Assembly (NCBI RefSeq): GCF_000247815.1
Contig: NC_021673.1
Span: 35,722,194 to 35,786,193 of the forward strand
Direction: 5' to 3'
DNA: 64,000 bases
Source of the DNA: Ficedula albicollis
Lineage: Eukaryota > Chordata > Aves > Passeriformes > Muscicapidae
The translations under genes were made by a program, and so were the position numbers. The notes under the pieces are model-generated. The model searched no databases. It saw nothing but the letters and a program-made list of their open reading frames with translations, and was not told the origin of the DNA. Of this stretch, positions 38,891-55,001 are shown piece after piece. Position 1 is the stretch's first letter. Every line of letters begins with the position of its first letter.

Positions 38891-40104
38891 TTTTCTCCAA
38901 AGGCTGACCAAAATCAAATAATCCCTTGATTAAGGTTTGCTCCCACTTTTCAGATAGACAGTACAGCTCTGAGAAACAACATTCCTACCAGTGCTCCACT
39001 GATGATGTGAACAATTAACCCACCCTGTGAAATGTGGCAGAGCAGCAGCACTGCAGCAGCCAGACCACCTAGAGCCTGTGCCACATACACCTCCCCACAC
39101 ACAGCTGTGTGCAGCACCAAGTTTATCTGTGCTGTAACACTGTCTGCCCAGCAATCACCCACTTCAGTTTAAACTAATAATGGAATATAACTCAATCAAG
39201 TTTTCTTTGTTCCTGCAGCAAAGCGCTCAATGTCCAAAGCAATCCATTTTTACGTGGCATGTTACTCTTCACTCTGTATACCAAAAAATACAGTCAATTT
39301 TTATAGCAACACATTTCAGCCTACATTTCCAGGCCTGTATGATGGCAAAAGATGGACACTGCACCATCTTACTGAGAAGGTAATTCCAACATAAGCTCCT
39401 ATTCAGACATTCAGTCCTTTATTTCCCAGTAGCTGTCAGAAAGGTTAATCACCTTTTGGCTGAGCGCTTAGCTGGCGAGTTTATTTCCCAGTAGCTTTCA
39501 GAAAGGTTAATCACCTTTTGGCTGAGCGCTTAGCTGGCGAGTTTTCGTAGATTATCATCCTTCAGGCTGTGGCAGGAGTTCCTTGCACACACCAAACCAT
39601 AGAGTTGAGCCTTCACATAAGAACTGGGATCCATACATGGTGTCACTGGTTCAACTCCCTACTGATTTTCCCAGTGTCTCACACAGGTAACACAACATTG
39701 CCACATCTCGTATTCACAAGCAGGTCAAGTTCAACCTGCTGTCATGCAGAGGTGAAACATTAAAAATTAAGCACGAACAACCTTATGTCATACCCCAGCA
39801 GTTTGTACTTAAATCAGCTGCTTGTGCTATGTGCAGAGCCTCAGATGTGTGTCCTGGAAGTCTTGGCAAATGACACGCTCTATTAAATGTGTGCGTGCTC
39901 AATCCATAATGCTATTACTTGGAGAAAAGGAAAAAGTAATAAATACTGGCTATAGAATTAAATAATTATTAAAAAATTACAGTGTTTCAGCATAAAGTTG
40001 TCTTCTCTGTGAAGAAGTGTCAGAAGTACTTATTGGGACTCAAATAGCAATGCACAGACCACGTGGGCAGGACTGTATCTTCTCTGACACCCTGTGGGCT
40101 GTGA
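38891..40104. other. Non-coding stretch upstream of the duplicated block
   Basis: No gene or RNA recognised. It includes the 62-bp duplication at 39418. The A excess weakens toward the CpG island (line 39241-39300: 19 A, 22 T). The two overlapping minus-strand frames at 38930-39162 give unrecognised peptides. Confidence 0.5.
39418..39541. repeat. Tandem duplication, 2 x 62 bp
   Basis: TTTATTTCCCAGTAGCT starts at 39418 and again at 39480, and each unit ends TGAGCGCTTAGCTGGCGAG. One substitution (TGTCAG versus TTTCAG) separates the copies. Confidence 0.96.
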
Positions 40105-41219
40105 CACCTAAGGGCTGATAATCCACTCAAGGGACGCAAAAGATGACTTATGTACTTTCATTTTGGGGAACTATTTCCCGTAACCCTTTCTGGTGCAGTG
40201 TGATGCACAGTGTAGGAAAAGCTAAGAATCCGAGATAAAAAAAACCCCAGCAATATCACAATAGTATGCCTGCACCGGGTCGAGTCATAAATTACAGAGT
40301 TTTGCGGTATGTGGTTTTGTTACCTCATACTAGGCATCGTGACAATTAAGAGAACCACACCTTTCATCTTGCTGACCTATAACGCTACATTAATGTAACG
40401 TTACACTCACTACTTAAGCTCCAGTGATTTTTTTCAGGTATTCAGGCAGGCTTATTAAAACTTTAATAAACTGAAATGCATCGCTTTGCAGCAGCACTGT
40501 TTCTTCATACTTCTAGCGAAACACTTAGTCCCTAGGTACTTAAAACTTCTGATTTTTTTTCCCGTAGTTTTAAAACTTGGTCTGCTTCAGAGAAGTAGCT
40601 CAAGCGCTGTACTTTATCAGCAGAAAGAGAAGGCGGGGAAGATGCAGACGGGGAGCAAGCAGCGCAGCACACCTGCCGGGGCGGGAGGGTGCGGGAGGCA
40701 CCTAAGGGCTGATAATCCACCCAAGGGACGCAAAAGATGACTTATGAACTTTCATTTTGGGGAACTATTTCCCATAACCCTTTCTGGTGCAGTGTGATGC
40801 ACAGTGTAGGAAAAGCTAAGAATCCGAGATAAAAAAAACCCCAGCAATATCACAATAGTATGCCTGCACCGGGTCGAGTCATAAATTACAGAGTTTTGCG
40901 GTATGTGGTTTTGTTACCTCATACTAGGCATCGTGACAATTAAGAGAACCACACCTTTCATCTTGCTGACCTATAACGCTACATTAATGTAACGTTACAC
41001 TCACTACTTAAGCTCCAGTGATTTTTTTCAGGTATTCAGGCAGGCTTATTAAAACTTTAATAAACTGAAATGCATCGCTTTGCAGCAGCACTGTTTCTTC
41101 ATACTTCTAGCGAAACACTTAGTCCCTAGGTACTTAAAACTTCTGATTTTTTTTTCCCGTAGTTTTAAAACTTGGTCTGCTTCAGAGAAGTAGCTCAAGC
41201 GCTGTACTTTATCAGCAGA

Positions 41220-43880
<2,661 letters not shown>

Positions 43881-46292
43881 TCGCTCCCAAATCCTATTTT
43901 GACTTTGTCTCCAGAAAGCTATTCAGCAGAGAGGCTGACTGATTAATTGATTTTAATGAAGGTCTCCCTAGGCTCAAATTCGCAGACAGCTTTATTTAAA
44001 ATTAAAAGGAAAAAAAAAAAAACCACCAGATCGCTTGTCTGGAAGGCTCTCCTCCCCCCCACCCCCAATTCCGTTATATATTAATCTTTTTTTCTATAAT
44101 TGCAAGTTTCTACGGTATTGTTAATAATTTTGAGCAAAAGCGAGGCTAAAAAAAGCCTCAGAATCTGCATGAGACTCTGAATTGTATGGACGTAAGTGGT
44201 TCCGCTGATCCTGCTGACAGATTACAGTCCCAAGCTGTTATCTCTGTAAAATCAAGCCTGTGCACAAGAATAACCCTAGCCCTTGTTACCTGTATTGCAG
44301 GTAAGGATGGTTCCTGGCATAACTGTGGGAGCCAAAGAGTAGCAGATACTAAAAATGCAGTAGAATGGTTAGTGAATGAAAAAATGAGTGCTTGCCCATT
44401 TCCTTAAAGGATGAAAACTCTTGGAGCTAGTTCCTGGTGTTCTGTATATCAGAGAACCCATCATTTATGTTGAGAAAACAAGTTTTATCTTGCAGTTTAT
44501 TTTAGTCATTTTCTTACATGTCCACTTTAATATTTTTCTGATGTTTTGCCCTCATCCACTTGTATTCTTCTGGATGTATAAACCCACTCCTTTTAGTTTA
44601 TATCAAAGCAAAGACAAAGCCTTTCCAGAAAAATACCATGTGGAGAGAAGCCTTCTCCTACTTCAACACTCCACCCAAACTGCAGTTTGTAAATAGAGTT
44701 TCCATAGCCATGAGATGCTAAAACATAGTACTATTACACCTTAAAAAGTATAGTAACATGGACACGTTAGTCCACAGTATATTTTCAAGGTTCACTGTGG
44801 TCAATGTATAGTTCAGAAGGTTGGAAAGCTGCTGCTTTTAGGCATTTCATGGAAATGAATAATTCTTTTGAATAACTCAGAAGCACATCTGTCATTTGGT
44901 CCACCTGTTTCAAGCATGGCTACTTCACGTTTTACTATTCTTCTAATTTCTCCACTGTCTTTCTGGTGTTATCAAAGGAGTTTGCTCACTGTGATTTGAC
45001 TCAGTGAAGGAGGAGTTGTTCCTACCTAAGATGATAGTTCTGAAAACACACACCACACAAGCTGCTGTCGTGACTAATACCACAAAGTCAGGTTTGTGGA
45101 AGTGCACTTGTAACCAAGACATGAACAAACAAAGAGTGAGTGTGGAAGAGGAGTGAAAAGAAAAGATAAGCATCTTCCCCAATAAATTGCAGTTTTAGAG
45201 ACTAATGTGTAGAATCAAACACACAGGCCTTTTAAAGTGTATGAGTAAAAATTGTCCTGGTGTCGTTCACTAGCATAATTCAAGTAGAAATTTTCTAAGG
45301 CAGTAAATCAAGATTAATCTGAAAGAGTATTAAGTATAAGAATTACATGTGGCTAATCTATAAAAGTCAACAGATATGTGATTTAGTCTGTTATGAAACA
45401 AAACTGTGATGGACGTTGTGTTGTTATCAAAAACTTTTAATAGCTATTAACAAAGAGCACTGGTCACCTACAAAGAAAGCAAAGTATGTTTGTAGCTGGC
45501 AAGTAATAAACATCATGGTTAACCACCTGCTAGTAACATACAATGTAATGATTGCTTTCTGCTGTGTGAACTTGTCCAGTTAGCTGCAGGTCTCTTTTCA
45601 TTAATTGTTTGCTAAACTCTCAGAATTTTTGTGACCCTTTGAGGTAGAGAGAGCTTAACTCTTGCAGCAGTCAAGAAGAGCTGGAAAGCCAAGAGTTACT
45701 GGTGTCCCATAGGAATTCCATTCAGTATCATTTGATGAAATTACTCCTGTTCCTTAAGGCCTGTTTTTGTACCTATGATGGCTTCAGTAGAAGTTAGGAC
45801 AGTTATTTTGATGAAATTACTCCTGTTCCTTACGGCCTGTTTTTGTACATATGATGGCTTCAGTAGAAGTTAGGACAGTTAAACCCCTTCATATGTTGTT
45901 TCCTCTGATACAAAAACTTGGAACACTCTCCCTGTTCTTCCATAGAGGTGGAAGGGATTTCTGTCCAATACAATAAAGGAGTTTCTGCCCCTGGTTTTGA
46001 TGTCCAGGCTTATGGCAGACAGGCATGAGCAAACCCAGTGAAGAATTTCCCAAAAATTAACTCTTCCCATCCTTGATTCACTGTTGTCATGTTACCATCT
46101 GTGTATTACAGACAAAATACATGATGTCCTGATAAGTGGAGCTTGTAGAATGAACCCGCTGTTCCCCATGTATTTGTTGTACTTTTCTCTAGTACCTGGG
46201 AGGTGGAGTAGTTTTACCAAACTTCTTATCAGTAGTTTATCTGATCCAGTGTGTTTTGAAGTCCTTTCTTGTGGATGATCACAATATGAAGA
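43881..46292. other. Non-coding stretch right of the CpG island
   Basis: AT-rich sequence, possibly the start of the first intron of a plus-strand unit. A small C/A-rich stretch (CCCCCCCACCCCC) occurs near 44053. The duplication at 45731 is listed separately. No exon, RNA gene or transposon recognised. The 44186-44407 plus-strand frame (73 codons) includes TATTGCAG|GTAAGG, which has both an acceptor-like and a donor-like motif, but it gives an unrecognised peptide. Confidence 0.5.
45731..45882. repeat. Tandem duplication, 2 x 76 bp
   Basis: Units 45731-45806 and 45807-45882 begin TTTGATGAAATTACTCCTG and share GGCTTCAGTAGAAGTTAGG. Two internal substitutions (TTAAGG/TTACGG and ACCTAT/ACATAT) separate the copies. 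Confidence 0.96.
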
Positions 46293-46999
46293 GTGTTGCT
46301 TGTCAGCGTTGGGACTGGCACTAACATCTTTGTGAGCAACATGAGCAGTGGGATTGAGGGCACCTTCAGCAAGTTTGCCAGTGACATGCTGGAGGGAAAG
46401 TTCACCAGGGACCTTGACAAGCTTGATTGATGAGCCTGTGCATTCCTGAGGGAATTCAACAAGGCCATGTGCAAGGTTCTGCATATGGATCAGGGAAATG
46501 CCAGGCACAAATACAATCCGGGCAGGACTGCATCCAGCTCTGGAATCCCCAACATAAGAAGGATGTGGACCTGTTGGAATAGGTGCAGAAGGCCACAAAG
46601 AAGGTCAGAGGGCTGGAGCAGCTCTCCTATGAAGATAAGCTGGAAGTTGGGGCAGTGCAGCCTGGAGAAATGAAGGCTTTGGGAACACCTTTCAGTGCCT
46701 AAAAGGGGCCTATAAGAAGGTTGGAGAGGGACTTTTGACAAGGGTGTGTAGTAATAGGACAAGGGGTGATGGCTTTAAACTGAAGGGCATGGATTTAGAT
46801 TAGGGAGGAATTCTTTACTCTGTTAAGTGGTGAGACACTGGCACAAGCTGCCCAGGGAAGTATTTGGGATGCCCCATCCCTGGAGGTGTTCAAGACAGTG
46901 TTGGACGGGGCTTTGAGCAGCTATGTCTAGTGGAAGGTGTCCCTGCCCATTTCAGAGGGAGATCTTCAGGGTCCCTTCCAACCCAAACCATTCTATGAG
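46293..46999 (+). mobile_element. CR1 LINE, 5'-truncated, plus strand
   Basis: Reads as the last ~700 bp of an avian CR1 in sense orientation. Diagnostic blocks are GACATGCTGGAGGGAAAG, GTGCAGCCTGGAGAA, GGGCCTATAAGAAGGTTGGAG, GGACAAGGGGTGATGGC, GACACTGGCACAAGCTGCCC and GCCCCATCCCTGGAGGTGTTC. It ends CCCTTCCAACCCAAACCATT then CTATGA at 46998, the canonical 3' terminus. Many stops and indels leave no functional ORF. The minus-strand frame at 46092-46598 is a shadow of this repeat. Confidence 0.96.
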
Positions 47000-48280
47000 C
47001 ATTTTCTTACTCAGGCTTTATTAAGATAGAGAACTCACGTATCCATATGACAAACCGCCAAAGTGCTCAGAAGCTGGCCTGTCATTTTGTTCTGTGGGAG
47101 AAATGAATGGAAATTAGGCCCAAGTGATTTGTTAAGCTGGAGCTAATTGCTATGTAGATTCATTTCAGAGGTGTTAATAGCTACTGTAAAGGATACTTCA
47201 TATACATGGAGCTGAGAGAAAGCTCAAACAGCTGGTAGGACCCTGCTATATTTGGTTTTGAAAAAGTTATTTTGAAGACCCCCTAAGACCCTTAGTTTAA
47301 CAATCATTCCATCTTGGGCAGACTCTTAGGCACAACTGAGAGCAGGACTGCATGTGAGAGGGGTGTGCTGCTACTCAGACCTCCTGCACAAGGCTGAGGG
47401 CTGATTAACTGAGCAGATTTTTAGATCATCTGATTGCCTGCTTTAAAATGTGTATGTTAGGACTGCATATTTTCTTCACTAACTTAATGTATTTGTGCCT
47501 CACTTTAAGTCCATTTTAGAGAGTAAGGAACAATTTTAGAGTAATTTTAATTCAGTTCTAACTTAAACCGATGTTTTATTGTCTTGGACCCCTCATCTCC
47601 TTGAATAGTCTGGCTCTTTGACCCTTTTCAATGCCTTTTGACTGCTATTCTTCCTCATAAACAATTTTAACTACTAACTTAGCAGTTAGATTACTTGTAA
47701 TCAACTGCTGTTACTGCTGGGCCTTATCTGTGAGTAGGTTACTACCAGCCACTCATACTGTTCTGTATTCTCAAAAGCCAATTATTCTGTCCTAATGCTT
47801 TCTGAAGGCTAGAGGCCTGAATCTGAAAAACTTTGCAGTTGCAACACTTGTTGCTTTGAGGGTGATTAGATTTTTATTGAAGACACCAGCTGCCTTTCTA
47901 ATAGAAAGGAAAAAGCCAATACTTTCTTTAGTGTCTTGTTTAAAGCATAGCTTATGCACTTCTTTTCTGCTGTATTCATAATAGTTGAAAACACAAATCT
48001 GTGAAGCTTTTAAAAATTACTCTTTTAAAACGACATGTTCTGACTCTTACACTACCAAAGTCATACTTGAAAATATACTTGAAAATATCTATTTAAAAGA
48101 AGAAATAAAGCAAGGGTAATAGTATATTGCAAAGAAATGATAGGCCTCAACTTCTCTTTAAAAAATTACTGATTCATTCTTCAATAACACTTTAAATAAT
48201 TTTCTTTCTTCTCGCCTCCGCATACTGGCCATTATCAGAAATGTCACATATTTTGTGAAGATTTCATAACAGAGACATAT

Positions 48281-48356
48281 CACTGCTGCAAAATAATTAC
48301 ACAAGTAAACCATATTTTCACTGCTGCAAAATAATTACACAAGTAAACCATATTTA
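48281..48356. repeat. Tandem duplication, 2 x 38 bp
   Basis: CACTGCTGCAAAATAATTAC plus ACAAGTAAACCATATTT occupies 48281 onward and is repeated exactly from 48319. No internal difference was seen. Confidence 0.96.
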
Positions 48357-50077
48357 TGCAGTTTGTGTCACGAGAATCCTATTTTTAATTTATACTGCTG
48401 AATTTGTTTTCTCTTGGCAGTGTACTGTATAGCTTCAGGGTGCAATGGAAAAACAAAATGTTAAGCTGGGAAAACACTGTACTCCCCACTAGTTCCAGAT
48501 GCCCCAAAACAATAGATAGAAATCCTGCTTAGTTTAACTTTCTGAGAGACTTCACATTTTCAGAGGACAAAGCTTCAGATAAACAGGAGATCAAACTGCC
48601 TCTGTATTTCCAGTTACCTGTAGCCTATGAAAAAGAAAATTTTCTTGTTTTGACTACTTCAGAAAATTTGCAGCTAACATGATGTTATAGGAGAAATTAC
48701 TATTACATTGTTAGTCTGCCCTGGAATTACAAAATGCCAGCTATTTCAATGGTCTCTTGTAAGAGTCCACAATTACATAGGTATTGAATAACCTACTCTC
48801 TTCTTACTATGGATTGTAGTGGAATACCTTGCCAAAATCTTATATGACACTCAGACAATTGGGGATAATTAGAACATCAATTTTAAAATAACTATCTAGA
48901 AAAGTAATGCAATTTTCTAAGTTTATCTTAATGAAAGGTAAACTTGTTCTTTAATGAAGATAAGTGGTATAGAATGAAGCTTTAATTTTAATCACTTTTA
49001 CAGCATCTTAAAACTGCAGAAGTCTATAATTTTTATACTTTTTCCTTTTCCACTTTTTCTTTCTAAAGTGGTAACCAGATTTCATGGCATCTGCTGACAT
49101 CAAAATTTTCAAAGTCAATTAAAAATGACAAGTTCTTTCCAAAGTATTCTGAAATTATATTATCATTTTCACAAAAAAAAATATAAAATCTTAAATTAGA
49201 ATGAGCATTTCTTAGTGTTCTTTCTTTGGAGTAAAAGTGTCATCACAAATGACAGAGCATCAAACTCTCTTATCCTCTGGCCCCAATAATCACTTATGAT
49301 TCTGTAGTTACAGGGTGATTTAAAGCAGTTATAAGGCTATGACTTGCATCAGAGATCTGGAGTCCAAAGACATGGGACACAAATCCCACGTGATTTTGTG
49401 CTATGTCATGTTGTCCTTCCTGTTCACCTATTCCTCTGCCCCAAATCATAGTTTATTTAAGAATATCCAAGTCCTTCGTTTCTAGACTTCCCAGTAACAG
49501 GGAGCTGTGTATTTCAGAGCCTGCAAATTCAGAACAGACTCTCTTCTGTTTAGCCTGAAAATTCCCCATTTAAAAATTCTTCACTGAGCCAGGAATACTG
49601 GTGACAGGGAGAATTCTGCACTGAGGCATGGATGCCAGCAAAAATCCGCTTGCTAAATCCCATGTAGGGTTGGAGAATCTCTGCTGTTCAAACAGTCAAT
49701 TACTCAGGGAATTCTCCCTCTTCTTAAAAGACATGCCTCTTCTCATTCTCAAGTTAGGTGGGGGAAAAGAAGGCTTTGGAATAAAGTTAACTTACAGCAC
49801 TTGGGGGTGGATGGCAGTTTCTAAAAAAAAGAGACTCAGATAACTTTGTACATAGGAGGCTTGGCAATTGTTGGCTGTGGACCCTGACATAACTGAAAAG
49901 GAGATCCAGAGTTCAGAATGATATTCATTTGCAAATGAAAGAAATGCTCATCTTAGTAAACTTCTCAAATGATCTTCTGGGCTGACTGAGCTGTCAGAAG
50001 CTGAACTGCAAGAATATTGGAAATCACTTGCTATCACCAGCAAGAGTGGTTTGTCAAACAGACATTTCTTCTGACAG

Positions 50078-50360
50078 CTCAAATCAGAGATACAGACAGT
50101 GTGCCTGCTATCATCACATGGATTGTGAGATGTGAATATGGACACTTCAATTCAGAACAAAAGAACAAAAAGCCATCAGCTAGTGGAAGTTTAGATAGTT
50201 CTCCAGTAACAGCTGAAGACTTTATAAAAAGATTCTCTGCCCTCCACTGAGCAGATTACTACCCATAGTTTACATGGAATCACCTGTTGAAATCCGCAAA
50301 TACATTGTATCATTGGAAGTAGATATGGAATAGGAATAAAGGAAACAAAATCTTTGGAAA
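50078..50360 (+). other. Weak candidate terminal exon, plus strand
   Basis: A fair 3' splice site (GACATTTCTTCTGACAG, ending 50077) is followed by one open frame of 57 codons to TGA at 50248-50250, ending SSPVTAEDFIKRFSALH. The other two frames have early stops. AATAAA lies about 85 bp downstream (50335-50340), where a polyadenylation signal would be expected. I do not recognise the peptide, and both an open frame of this length and an AATAAA are common by chance in AT-rich DNA. The orientation agrees with the inferred plus-strand unit. Confidence 0.15.
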
Positions 50361-51001
50361 ATTAAAGTGGCAATATTAAAGGTTTGCCATGCAAAAGATC
50401 CAGAATGAGGAAATCAAGTGAATAGTATAGTGCTAGGGGAAAAAAAAAAAGCAATAGGGAGAAGATGTGTGAATAGTTATATAAACATGACAAAGATGAT
50501 CAAGAATAGGGATCTAACACATTCACAGACAGTATTTTCTGTATGCCATCCTAGGCAAGGGATACAATTCCATATCAAATAATATATGAATACCCACTGA
50601 AGAAATAGTGCTGAGTAGACCCAAAGGCTCCATTGTTTCCTTCAGAGGAATGCACAATTGGGAAGGCTTCAAGGACTCTTTTGGTATCTTTCAATGTGTA
50701 TTACATCATAAATCTTATGTTAAAACTAAAAAAAAAAAGAACAAAAAGTTGACATGTTCCTACAATATTTATCCTTTTCCTCATCTTGATAACAATGTAT
50801 AAGTGTTGGAAGCTGTGAGATACATAATTTCTTGAAACCCACACTGGTTTTGTGTATGTTCTGGCTTGAGCACTGACTTCAGTGTGATCTTAGGTATTCA
50901 GCACTTTGCAGAATTTTGTCTGCAAACATCTGCAGAAGCTCCTGCTTTACATAAACAAAAATCTACTCATCATAGTTGCAGAAAGTCATGGGTTTCTTCC
51001 T

Positions 51002-51022
51002 AAACAAACAAACAAACAAAAA
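51002..51022 (+). repeat. (AAAC)n microsatellite
   Basis: Four to five AAAC units. A short simple repeat with no other content. Confidence 0.9.
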
Positions 51023-54000
51023 TGCCTGTGCATAATGCAGTATTTGGAAAGAAAGTCGGACATTACTCATTCTTCAGAACATCTTCTGATTTACAGATTT
51101 CATATAAAAAAACCAACCAAACCCAAAATTATCAAAGGACACAGTGAAATGAGAATCTTTATTCCCGATTTTTTTGTTTTATATGGACCAAACAGAACAG
51201 ATATTATTTTCAAGAGCTCACTCACTTTGTGTTCTTGTTTGGAGTTCAGATTGCTTGTGCTGAATTCATTGCTTATACAAATCCCTTATACCAATCCATC
51301 TTCCAGTATATAACCTGGACATCTAAACCCAACACTCTACCAGAAAGAAAAAAATTTGAGGAGCTTGATAAACAGAAACCTGGATTAGCTCTTTTCTGAA
51401 AGATGATCACCAATGCATACATGTGATTATTTTTTTTTATTCTACAACAATTTTTACTACTTTGTTTTATGTAGTTTTGGGGTATATGAGTGTGTGGGGT
51501 ATGCTGTTCTGTAGAAGAGTAGAATTAGAAGCTTCTTTTGTATTTAACAGATGTGACTCCTTGTGATGATAGTAAAAATGTATTCAAGCACTGGCAAGCA
51601 AAGTTCACATTTTGTCTTCAACTCATTTGTGTAGCACATTTCCATTTCAGCTGTAGCTTGAGTTGCTGCATTTTCGTATTGTATTGTCTTGGAAGTGTGC
51701 ATAAATATCACCTCTTAAATTGTAAATCTAGATGTACAACAATATAAAAAATATAATTTAATTTAAAACTCTTACTATGAAACCATATTTTCTATCTGTC
51801 TCCTCATTGGATTAATAACCAAGGTTGGCCTTTTGTTTTGATAATTGCTTTGTCCTTTGAGCATTGTCACAACAATTTTTATATTCATACATGAATAATT
51901 AGATCTTTAAACTTAATGTATTATGTAGATTAGAAAGACTCTTTCAACTGAAGTAAACTATTACAGAGCCATAAAAGTTGTTGGAGCTTTCATTTAGGGT
52001 AGGATTTCAGAGAAAATACTAGATCAGACTATGCAATGTGTAACTCTGGCCATACCCAAACCTCCACATCCCAGTTTTCCACTGGTGATATAGGCCTTGA
52101 TCACAGAACACAGATGGATTGGTTTCCTCCATTGCTTAATTAACCCCAGTGAAGTCAGGGGGGTTCCACACCTGTGTGGTTTACATGAAGTTCACAGCTG
52201 GTTTGCAGTGCCAATGTTTCCTGTGTACAGTTCTTCTGTCAGATCTCAGTGTCAGACTTCACAAGATTGGCAGCGGGGAATTTATGATTCACTTTGTTTT
52301 GGTTTTGTTCTGGTTTTCTTTTGTTTCTGCTGTCTGGGAAAGCAAGAGCCAAATTCTTTTTCCTCCTTTCTCCAGGATGTTGGTTTGTTTGATAAACATA
52401 TTCAAAGGACTGTTAGTACTCAGGCAATATCCTCGATTCTGCAGTGTCTCGTGTGCCTTTGATCTTGCACAACAATGATGGTAACGGCTCAACCTGACTC
52501 TTGAAAGCATGATTTCCTTGGTGAAATGGTGGGGATGAGCTTTGAGAAGGGTCTACATGCCATATTTTCCCACCTCCCGATGATGCATCTGGGACAAAAA
52601 AAGTGAGAGGAAAAGAAAATCCCTGGAGAGCCACGGGAGGCTGGTGTACGTGTAGTGTAATGTAGGAATATTTCTCTTGCTGCTGCAAATGAGTTGCCTT
52701 AATTGGCCAGGACAAATCTAGCCCAGAAACAAGCTGAGTTTATTCGTCTACAAGAAGTGCAGACAGTTTGGTAAAGGGGAAGAAATTGACTTTTATTTTA
52801 TTCACCACTGTTGAAATTCCAGAGAAAAGCATTTGACATGGTACTGAGTTTTAAGGACCTTAGTGAATCCTAAGACTAGTTATTCCTGAAAACAACTGTT
52901 AGTGTTGATTTAAGCATGTTACCAGATCCCTCCTTCATTTTACAAAGTAGACTTGTGCAGGCTATTTTCAGGTGAGAGGTCTATTTCATAGAAAGCTCCA
53001 GGCTAAATCTATTTCTGGAGCCATCAGGCCAGACTGATGCTTCTCATGCTTAACTTTCTGCTCTCACCAAAGCACCCACATAATCATAATCAGCAGATTT
53101 AATTTGGCTGGACAAGGTAAGTAAGTCAAAGCCATCATTGCTCAAGCAAATTGTTTAAATATCCTTCACTGCAGGGAAGCTGCCTCTACTTCATGAGTGA
53201 TGTTGCTCAGTTCTGTCAGAACTGTTCATTTGCAGGAGAGGAGCAGAAATGCAAAGAGAGTCACATTACCAGAATTTTTTGCTGGAATAATAAAAGTTTT
53301 AATGTTTGAGACTCATCTCGTTTTTCATTTCTGGCGGTGTTTGGGAGGTATTAGGTCGACATTGGCAATAGTTGTCAGTGCTTTATTAAGGACCATAAAC
53401 TGTCAACTTAAAGCATATGATTTCCTTACTGTCTAGTTGATAATCCATTGTTAATTATTACCCAATACTCTTCTTGTTGCCTTATGTTACCTGGTGTTTT
53501 TTTCATTTCAGTTTTGAGGCTGTATGGGGACAGTTAACACACTGTCTTTTGGCCAGAGTGCTCCCTGATCCACATTATTTTGTTTGTGGATAGAACAAAA
53601 ACACTCTAGTGTCTCGTCTTGGAAGTGGATTAAGATCTGTGCTGATGGTATTAAGCCTCTCGCTGCCTTGGATCCCAAAGTGATTTTGTCTGTTTTGCTA
53701 CTAAAATAGTATGAGGTATATGAAATATATGTATGAGGATAGTGTGAAGATATGAAAATACCCCCCTTTGGAGGGTAATATTCTTGCCTGGCTGAGGATT
53801 TCCAGTGGCCAATTGTCACCTTACTGAGATCCATCCAGTACCTTCTGGTTTCCCTTTATTTAAAGTGTGTAAGTGATTATTAGAGAATACACATTCAGTG
53901 TCATTTTTTACCCCTTTTCCACACTTAGTGACCAAGCTGGCTTTATTAGTAGCAGGAGAAAGTAGTTGTGATGGATAAGGGCCAGCAGTTGGATAAGGCA

Positions 54001-54913
54001 AGAGCAGGGTGGCACAACAACTGAAAGAGAAAATGATGTTTTCTCTCTGAGTGATTTCAGAAGATTTTGGACACCTAGCTGCTCATTCTCTGGTGACTCT
54101 CTTGTCATCAGGGATAGAAGTTGCCTGTTCAAGGAGGGCAAGGCTGTATTTTTTGGGAGGTGATCAATCTCATTCAAATATGAGACGTGAGCCCATGGGA
54201 CAGAGATCACAGTGCAAAGGGGAGCAGACAACTAGTACAAAGCAGTTTGTGAAGGTGTCATAAATCAGAAGAGCAGTGCAGCTCTGTAAACTGTTATACA
54301 CTCTGGTCATTTTATGTAGACTACTCTCTTGGAAAACTTAATGTGTAACAATTTGGAGCCACTGCAGAAAAAACCCTGTATTTTTGCTTATTAAGATGCA
54401 TTTCTTTCCCAGCTATGTTGTAAGTCTACCTTATGGTCAGCACTGTCTGCCTTTTGGTTTCTGGGGTAATTTTTAGCTCTCAGTTGTGATCTGGAAAAAC
54501 AACAATGACCAGCTTAGCTGAGATATTTACTCCAGCTCCATGATATACTAAATCACCTTAGGCCAGGTGGGGTGCCTGACTTGAAACCCATAATTTTTTA
54601 GTTTTTGCAGGTCCCTTAAAGCTTTTTGAGGGACAAAGATCTTGTTTTTTCTTTGGACTCACCAGAAGTAGCATAATGATTCACTGTCATATCTGAATTT
54701 AAAGTGAGTTGGGAGTGATTGGTCTAGGGAATGAGTCAATTTTCTAGAGGGCCCATGGCTATTGAATCTTCTTTCCCTGGCTTGTAGTAGGTGCTATATT
54801 TCAGGACTACCTTTTTTTCCCTTGCTTGTAGAAACTGAGTGTTGCTTGAGCAGGGATTTGAGGTTTGGGATTCTGGAAATTATTAATAATGTCAGGTTTT
54901 TTATGTTTCTTCT

Positions 54914-55001
54914 ATACACACACATTCATATACATATATACACACATATACATATATATATATGTATAAAATATGCACATATACACACACACACATACAT
55001 G
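54914..55001 (+). repeat. (CA)n/(TA)n compound microsatellite
   Basis: About 88 bp of alternating purine-pyrimidine sequence mixing TACACACACA, TATACATATATA and ACACACACACACATACA words. It may adopt Z-DNA or cruciform structure and is likely polymorphic. The 54762-55028 frame crosses it and is not coding. Confidence 0.93.
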
